Source: Betaproteobacteria bacterium (GTDB lineage Bacteria > Pseudomonadota > Gammaproteobacteria > Burkholderiales > Burkholderiaceae). From it: 8,499 nucleotides of DNA. The DNA is taken from NCBI GenBank assembly GCA_013205155.1, contig JABMMT010000159.1, forward strand, positions 1 through 8,499, read 5' to 3'. This document shows positions 4,617-8,499 of this stretch, piece after piece; the first letter of the stretch is position 1; every line of letters starts with the position of its first letter. Below the pieces are notes generated by a model. It was given only the letters and a program-made list of their open reading frames with translations. It was not told where the DNA came from and did no database searches. The position numbers and the translations under genes were made by a program.

Positions 4617-5315
4617 TTAAATTGCTTGCTCAACATTCAAAATTTCGCGTGGTGAGGCAAGAGCTAGTCGACGTAAGACAATATTTTTAAAGTGATCTAA
4701 ATAAACTCTAAATAGACCATCTTGAGTCTCTAAAGAAAAAGTAAATCCTTGGCGATTGAAGTAATACCGATTCTCTTCATAACGCTCGGGTTCTAGCAGA
4801 ATCGATTTGACATGGCAGCAACGCGAAACATAATGAATGAGTCTTGATGAAATACCCTGACTTCGGTATGCAGGCTTGACATATATTTCTGCAATATTCC
4901 AAACCTCACCGTCATAGACTTCCTCAAATCTATCTGTGTAATTCGTAATGCGAATAAAACCAATCTCTTTATTACCTAACTTAGCAATGAACATACGTGA
5001 GATTTCTGGATCGTATAACTTAATTTTCAGATCCTTAATTTCTCCGCTGTAGGCTTTTTTAAAACATTGCATCCATTTTTGTTTGTTAGCTAATTTGGTA
5101 ACTTCTTGTATTTCCGGCTCAACAAAGGCTGTCCCTTGTGGATGGCCCAGTTTTGCATCAGGTGCTGACTGCTGACGTAACTTATTAAAACCAGCATACC
5201 ATTCAGAAGTACGTAAGAGCGTGTTGTTAGGGGTAACTTGAAGGTAATTAAATTGATCTAAAGATATTGCGTGATTAACTGCGTTTAGTTGAACTGCAGA
5301 ATTTTTTGTAAGCAT
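4617..5315 (-). CDS. GNAT-family N-acetyltransferase
   Basis: A 232-residue protein with a GNAT fold in its C-terminal two thirds. Motif A is IAEIYVKPAYRSQGIS (142-156), where RSQGIS supplies the acetyl-CoA pyrophosphate loop, followed by helix SRLIHYVSR. Motif B-like YYFNRQGFTF (185-194) follows. It should transfer an acetyl group from acetyl-CoA to an amine; the acceptor is unknown. About 100 N-terminal residues are not part of a minimal GNAT domain and could bind a partner. Apart from the loop, motif A is not closely similar to any acetyltransferase I can name. GGGAG stands upstream of the ATG. It is the first gene of the operon with the AAA ATPase and NUMOD protein, which is unusual company, so a regulatory role on a protein or nucleic acid substrate is as likely as drug or small-molecule acetylation. 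Confidence 0.75.
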   Translation of the reverse strand: MLTKNSAVQLNAVNHAISLDQFNYLQVTPNNTLLRTSEWYAGFNKLRQQSAPDAKLGHPQGTAFVEPEIQEVTKLANKQKWMQCFKKAYSGEIKDLKIKLYDPEISRMFIAKLGNKEIGFIRITNYTDRFEEVYDGEVWNIAEIYVKPAYRSQGISSRLIHYVSRCCHVKSILLEPERYEENRYYFNRQGFTFSLETQDGLFRVYLDHFKNIVLRRLALASPREILNVEQAI

Positions 5316-5484
5316 GGTTTTTCTCCCGTTTAAGTTAAAAAAATGAATAAAACATAGGCAGCTGTGCGCTTTGAAATGGCACGGGCTGTTTACGGACTAA
5401 GTTTTTAATGAGCTAACTATCACGCACTTGAGCGCTTAAAAAGCGGCTGCAGCGATGACAAAAACGGGTTGTTTTCACCATATC
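5316..5484. other. Divergent intergenic region before the GNAT operon
   Basis: This stretch must carry the promoter of the minus-strand operon. I could not find a good -35/-10 pair. A dyad, CGCTT (5433-5437) with AAGCG (5441-5445), lies in its middle beside a CTGCAG, and AT-rich sequence resembling a -10 (TATGTT, TTATTC) lies near 5345-5355. There is no reading frame of note. The repeats at 5485-5548 lie next to it and could control both directions. Confidence 0.4.
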
Positions 5485-5548
5485 TTGACTATAAATTTTT
5501 GTTGACTGTTTTGAAATTGACTGAAATAATTTAAATATATTCAGTCAA
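5485..5548 (+). promoter_or_regulatory. Promoter with TTGACT repeats and a long dyad
   Basis: TTGACT occurs at 5485-5490, 5502-5507 and 5517-5522, starts 17 and 15 bases apart, and once inverted at 5543-5548. TTGACTGAA (5517-5525) and TTCAGTCAA (5540-5548) form a perfect nine-base dyad whose 14-base spacer is centred on the palindrome ATTTAAAT. The middle copy works as a -35: 17 bases later is AATAAT (5525-5530), five of six matches to a -10. The start point would be near 5537, leaving about 29 bases of leader. The dyad covers the -10 and start point, as an autorepressor site would. Confidence 0.65.
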
Positions 5549-5565
5549 CATAAATCGACCAAAAA

Positions 5566-6492
5566 ATGGCTCTAAACCCGTTCTCACTGCGGAGATCAGA
5601 TTTACAAAAAAATGGGAAATTTGTAGAGGCGCATCGCCTCTATCGCTTTTGGTTTGAGTTTTTAGCCCTCAGTCCAAGCTATGAGTTGGCACGGCGCTTT
5701 AGGCAAAGCAAGGGGAAATTAACGGCTGCGGACAAAGCCCGAATCCCGAGCGATTTTGCGCAAGTTTTACAGATTTACGATGCGTTTGGCGATGTACAAA
5801 CCGCGCTATTTAAAACCTGGTGGCAAGCACGTGGCGTGGAGTTATTTGGGATTGCCGGTGAGCCGAGTGCGGTCGCTCCGATATACAAAATAGCGAATAA
5901 CCTACAGCCAGACCTCAAAAAACTGCAGCACTCCCTTGACCGCTATTTGGCAAGCACCTGGCCAGCACAACATAAACCGGGCGCAATCATTCTTGCAATA
6001 CCGCTTAACTCCACACGTCAAAAAGTTCTAAAAACTATTAAGCAGTTACTTGACGATCATATTCAGGCACCAGCACCGCAAGCTAACCCTATGTTTTCGT
6101 TGGCCACAAAAGACCTGCATATCAAAAATGTAATTGATGCAATGGGTGTTTTATGGATACGGTCAGCAAAACCTGAATGGGCACTATGGAAGATTGGCGT
6201 AGAGGCGAATATCAGCAAGCTCTATAGCAAGAAATTTGATGCATTTAAAAGCAAACGCACTACTGCTAACTACGATGAATTTCGTACCTTAGAGCAAATG
6301 ACCTCACGTAAATTTAAAATCGCAGTCAACATTGCCGAAAATGCAGCCCGTGGTATTTTCCCCAGCCAAAAGCCCTGTCCCCACTCAGTGAAGTTTGATG
6401 CTGCAGAATTTCATCACATTCTTTCTGCCAAAACCGCCTGGATTAAGCAGGAAAAAGCCCGCATCCTAGCAAGTAGTGCACAGCTTAAATAA
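5566..6492 (+). CDS. Protein of unknown function, 308 residues, paired with the recombinase
   Basis: A basic, mostly helical soluble protein. The N-terminus NPFSLRRSDLQKNGKFVEAH followed by RLYRFWFEFLALSPSYELARR is rich in aromatics and arginine and looks conserved. A hydrophobic strand, GAIILAIPLNSTRQKVLKTI, lies near residue 140. No known motif or membrane segment is seen, and I cannot name the family. No Shine-Dalgarno site precedes the ATG, and the mRNA leader is short. The promoter is wrapped in TTGACT repeats, so the protein may bind there and regulate itself and the divergent GNAT operon; this is inference. Its last eight bases overlap the end of the convergent recombinase gene, which suggests the two have moved together. 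It could equally be an accessory or directionality factor for recombination. Confidence 0.72.
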   Translation: MALNPFSLRRSDLQKNGKFVEAHRLYRFWFEFLALSPSYELARRFRQSKGKLTAADKARIPSDFAQVLQIYDAFGDVQTALFKTWWQARGVELFGIAGEPSAVAPIYKIANNLQPDLKKLQHSLDRYLASTWPAQHKPGAIILAIPLNSTRQKVLKTIKQLLDDHIQAPAPQANPMFSLATKDLHIKNVIDAMGVLWIRSAKPEWALWKIGVEANISKLYSKKFDAFKSKRTTANYDEFRTLEQMTSRKFKIAVNIAENAARGIFPSQKPCPHSVKFDAAEFHHILSAKTAWIKQEKARILASSAQLK

Positions 6493-7051
6493 GCTCTACC
6501 GCATTACGTAAGATGTCTGGACGGGTATCAATATAGCGCTGTGTTGTCGACATCTGGCTGTGGCCCGCTAGCTGCATCATTACCCTTACTGATACCCCCT
6601 TCTCACTCAAACGAGTTAAAAATCCCCTTCGGCCACTATGACTGGTAGCGCCATTAAGCCCTGCTTGTCTATATAAGCCGTTAATCACATGAGTGAGCGT
6701 ATTAGGTGTAAATCCATAAGCCCTTTGTGTGGGAAAGAGTGGACGATTCATATCCTTTGGTGGATGCGCTGCGATATAAATGGCAAGTTCTTGTTGCATC
6801 CGTTCTGATAACAGCACTACCCTGCTTTTAGAACCCTTGGTTTGATTGGCCGCCAAGTGGATCTCACTTAATACTTGTTTATCCGCGTTTAAAACGTCGC
6901 TGTAGCGTACACTTGCCACCTCGCCTATACGCATACCCGCCCAGTGCGTTAACAGCAGTATTGCGCGATTACGCACTGCTGCTTTAGTAGTCGCAGCATA
7001 GTCTAGTGCCCGCTGTAATTCGGTATCACTTAATGTTTTTGCTTGTGCCAT
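6485..7051 (-). CDS. Short tyrosine recombinase, catalytic domain only
   Basis: A 188-residue site-specific recombinase with all catalytic residues: Arg41 in GMRIGEV, Lys72 or Lys75 in TKGSKSR, His138 and Arg141 in SHSGRRGF, His164 in LAGHSQM, and nucleophile Tyr173 in TTQRYID. Integrases are usually 300-400 residues with arm- and core-binding domains before the catalytic part. Those are missing here, as in FimB/FimE-type recombinases of about 200 residues. The ATG at 7051 is preferred over one seven codons upstream because AAGGAGAG lies just before it. The stop overlaps the end of the convergent 308-residue gene. It could drive integration, resolution or inversion. Hairpin-rich DNA directly upstream may be its target. 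The fold assignment is firm; the reaction is not. Confidence 0.87.
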   Translation of the reverse strand: MAQAKTLSDTELQRALDYAATTKAAVRNRAILLLTHWAGMRIGEVASVRYSDVLNADKQVLSEIHLAANQTKGSKSRVVLLSERMQQELAIYIAAHPPKDMNRPLFPTQRAYGFTPNTLTHVINGLYRQAGLNGATSHSGRRGFLTRLSEKGVSVRVMMQLAGHSQMSTTQRYIDTRPDILRNAVELI

Positions 7052-7149
7052 GGTCTCTCCTTGTATTGCCATCTATGTACTTATATTTTGTAGTCAAAAC
7101 TGCCATATTCCTACCGGAAATGGCCACAACTACACTCAGATTGATGGGT

Positions 7150-7281
7150 TTTTCAAGTGAAAATGGCTGAAAAATAACCGCTTGATTTTCAAGTGGTTAC
7201 AAGCACTCAACACTTAACGTAACTAATGTGTTGAGTGAAAAAATCATGGATTTTGATGGGAATTCGTGGCAGATTTGCCAC
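7150..7281. repeat. Cluster of four hairpin-forming inverted repeats upstream of the recombinase
   Basis: In 130 bases there are four dyads. TTTTCA-AG-TGAAAA is at 7150-7163. TAACCGCTTGA with TCAAGTGGTTA, 10 of 11 pairing around TTT, is at 7175-7199. CACTCAACAC with GTGTTGAGTG, perfect, 14-base loop, is at 7204-7237. GTGGCA-GATT-TGCCAC is at 7266-7281. The first two share TTTTCAAGTG. None has a T-run that would make it an ordinary terminator. The cluster lies between the recombinase and the divergent YubB-like gene, a fitting place for a recombination or regulatory site. The rest of the gene-free interval 7052-7364 is AT-rich without a clear promoter. Confidence 0.68.
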
Positions 7282-7364
7282 ATAACTAGTCTGCAATTCT
7301 CACTGCTACAGCTAATATCAATCAGATTATTAGGCTAGAATTCAAAAAAGATAAAGGATTAGTT

Positions 7365-7961
7365 ATGGCGAATACGTGTTGGAATTTGTTTTCTTTTTAT
7401 GGAAATGAAAAAGTCGTTGCGCAAGTAAAAAAGTGGCAAGAAGCTCTTGACTCAGCAAAACCTACTGAGGATGACAAATACTGTATGGGGGCAATTCGCA
7501 CAGTTTTTTATCCTGATGCTGAATCTGGCGAAGAAATCTACTACGGAAGCAAATGGGTGCATCAAGACAAAGAAGCTTTGGGACCAGATGAAAATCAACT
7601 TGGGTTTCAAAGTGCATGGTCAAGTCCGAATGATCTTCAGGAACACCTAACACTACTTATGCATAAGTTAGATAGATCTGTTTTGGTTGAAAATAGTTAC
7701 AACATAGAAGATGGAAGTATGGGATTTGTCTACACGGCCATTGATTCGGACGGCAATATTTGTATTGAAATAGCGCATGCTGATTTAAATCTTGATGATT
7801 TCGATGATAGGGAAGATGCGGATGCAGATCAGCAAGAGCGCTTAAATGAGTGGCAAGAAGATACAGTTATAGATTTAATTACTAAGGTACCAAATATCGA
7901 ATTAAATGTAAAAACATATATGCCTTATTTAGAAATTGATTGGGATCGATTTAAAGAGTAA
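7365..7961 (+). CDS. YubB/Api92-like protein (DUF1281-type) of mobile elements
   Basis: A 198-residue acidic protein. Its start, MANTCWNLFSFYGNEKVVAQ, followed by a region rich in Tyr and Trp (YYGSKW near 60) and FQSAWSSPNDL near 82-92, resembles the ferredoxin-like YubB/Api92 domain found on plasmids and phages. There, a beta strand with a bound helix opens the fold and a SAW-P-P-like segment follows. The second half is very acidic (DLNLDDFDDREDADADQQE at 141-159), which suggests a charged surface or nucleic acid mimicry, but that is inference. AAAGGA lies six bases before the ATG. The gene stands alone, divergent from the recombinase. The family's function is not well defined to my knowledge, and the match is by pattern memory only. 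Confidence 0.55.
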   Translation: MANTCWNLFSFYGNEKVVAQVKKWQEALDSAKPTEDDKYCMGAIRTVFYPDAESGEEIYYGSKWVHQDKEALGPDENQLGFQSAWSSPNDLQEHLTLLMHKLDRSVLVENSYNIEDGSMGFVYTAIDSDGNICIEIAHADLNLDDFDDREDADADQQERLNEWQEDTVIDLITKVPNIELNVKTYMPYLEIDWDRFKE

Positions 7962-7996
7962 TGGTTTATTTTGTCTCAGAATCAATATCTTTTCAT

Positions 7997-8016
7997 TAGT
8001 GAGCTAAAGCTCACTA
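7997..8016 (+). terminator. Hairpin after the YubB-like gene, weak terminator
   Basis: TAGTGAGC (7997-8004) pairs perfectly with GCTCACTA (8009-8016) around TAAA, 36 bases after the stop codon. The stem is right for a terminator, but only a CT-rich stretch follows rather than a T-run. It may terminate inefficiently or protect the mRNA end. Confidence 0.45.
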
Positions 8017-8096
8017 GCTCTTCGCTTCCGCTCATCGCATTTTTCTTCTTTTTATGATGTTTTATGGTCATGATTGGAATTGTTGAATTTATAAAT

Positions 8097-8282
8097 CTTT
8101 TACTAGGAAGCATAAGCCATGCCCTGTTACGGGCATGGCTCTTAGAAACCTTTTACTGAGGGTTTCATAACTGATACCGCACAACTCAATTACTTGAGAT
8201 AAGGTAGGTTTTGCGATCACCTTTTATGTGCGAGCCTTTTACGCGAAAGTCTCTGCGCTGCATCAATAGCTACAGAGGTTCT
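8097..8282. other. Structured, repeat-bearing non-coding region
   Basis: Part of a 321-base interval without a clear gene. AGCCATGCCC (8115-8124) and GGGCATGGCT (8131-8140) form a perfect ten-pair hairpin with loop TGTTAC. GAAACC (8145-8150) pairs with GGTTTC (8161-8166), and CTCAA (8185-8189) pairs with TTGAG (8194-8198) around TTAC. CTTTTAC occurs at 8097, 8150 and 8236, and CTTTTAT at 8221. A row of hairpins like this could be a non-coding RNA, an mRNA leader for a gene starting near 8283, or a recombination or replication site. I cannot assign it to a known RNA family. Confidence 0.45.
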
Positions 8283-8499
8283 ATGGGTTTATTTCAATGG
8301 CGTTTCCCACTCACTTTCAGCCTATACGAATTTCTTCGAAATTTAGCCTACATTCACGTATTACTACGCTACCAACAGATACAACATCGCAAACGGTTCT
8401 GCCACAAAGGGGCGTCGTTTAAAGCATCCAAAACAGCCAGGGTCTTGGGTAGTGCAATGAGGCCAGATAGTAAGAGATCTGAATTGCGTACCGTCACAC
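8283..8499 (+). CDS. Possible start of an unknown gene running off the right edge
   Basis: An ATG at 8283 with AGAGG four bases upstream opens a frame that stays open for all 72 codons to the window end. It begins MGLFQWRFPLTFSLYEFLRN and becomes very basic (RYQQIQHRKRF, SKRSELRTV). I do not recognise it. The minus strand is also open here for about 40 codons, so an open frame alone is weak evidence. More sequence to the right would decide. Confidence 0.25.
   Translation, partial: MGLFQWRFPLTFSLYEFLRNLAYIHVLLRYQQIQHRKRFCHKGASFKASKTARVLGSAMRPDSKRSELRTVT

Larger units (their letters stand above)
2629..8499. mobile_element. Integrated accessory element, one end visible
   Basis: From the tRNA fragment rightward the gene content changes from core Fe-S metabolism to accessory genes. 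These are a zinc-ribbon peptide, a NUMOD protein, an AAA ATPase, a GNAT enzyme, an unknown protein, a short tyrosine recombinase and a YubB-like protein. No structural phage genes, conjugation genes or plasmid replication genes are seen. The recombinase lies 3.9 kb inside and may or may not be the enzyme that made the tRNA junction. The right end, with the intact tRNA-Arg expected there, is outside the window, so length and class are unknown. Confidence 0.48.

Noticed and set aside
7150..7281. CRISPR array or integron cassette array
   Set aside because: The dyads differ from each other and lack regular repeat-spacer spacing. Only two share a short core, and no cas or IntI-type gene is present.
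7447..7653. Frames on both strands inside the YubB-like gene
   Set aside because: They are out-of-frame overlaps of a longer gene with a good ribosome site.
8090..8499. Retron (msr-msd plus reverse transcriptase)
   Set aside because: Hairpins before an open frame suggested it, but the visible 72 codons show no reverse transcriptase feature and no a1/a2 inverted ends were found.
2629..8499. Insertion sequence or transposon
   Set aside because: No transposase and no terminal inverted repeats with target duplications were found; the tRNA scar and tyrosine recombinase fit an integrative element better.

Overview
The window looks like a junction between a betaproteobacterial chromosome and an integrated accessory element. 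The assignment rests mainly on the ErpA protein, whose sequence from about residue 20 onward reads like betaproteobacterial ErpA, with SufA and the SufB start as supporting evidence. Base composition is moderately AT-rich. The species cannot be named from this sequence.

Left part (1-2585), mostly on the minus strand, is iron-sulfur (Fe-S) cluster housekeeping. erpA is followed by a small unknown gene and a terminator. After that comes a suf operon start, sufA then the beginning of sufB, which runs off the left edge. Two tandem IscR-type operators lie just upstream of sufA. Further right is a 460-base stretch without genes, then two very small acidic plus-strand proteins (1908-2286) and a possible 43-residue peptide.

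At 2586-2628 (minus) lies the 3' half of a tRNA gene, from a CCU anticodon to CCA, without its 5' half. This is the usual scar of a tyrosine-recombinase element in a tRNA-Arg gene. Its orientation puts the host chromosome on the left and the element on the right.

Right part (2629-8499) is the element. It holds a 59-residue zinc-ribbon peptide and a three-gene minus-strand operon: GNAT acetyltransferase, AAA ATPase, and a NUMOD3/NUMOD1 DNA-binding protein like the tails of homing endonucleases. It also holds a divergent 308-residue protein of unknown function behind a TTGACT-repeat operator. A short catalytic-domain-only tyrosine recombinase overlaps that gene tail to tail, with several hairpins upstream of it, and a YubB/Api92-like protein follows. 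The last 500 bases hold hairpins, a repeated CTTTTAC motif and perhaps the start of one more gene.

The strongest unexpected observation is that the NUMOD protein continues out of frame. After an A8 tract, the -1 frame encodes a second clear NUMOD1-like helix-turn-helix repeat. The gene is therefore either frameshifted or expressed by slippage. The GNAT-AAA-NUMOD operon is not a system I recognise and is the best candidate for something undescribed.
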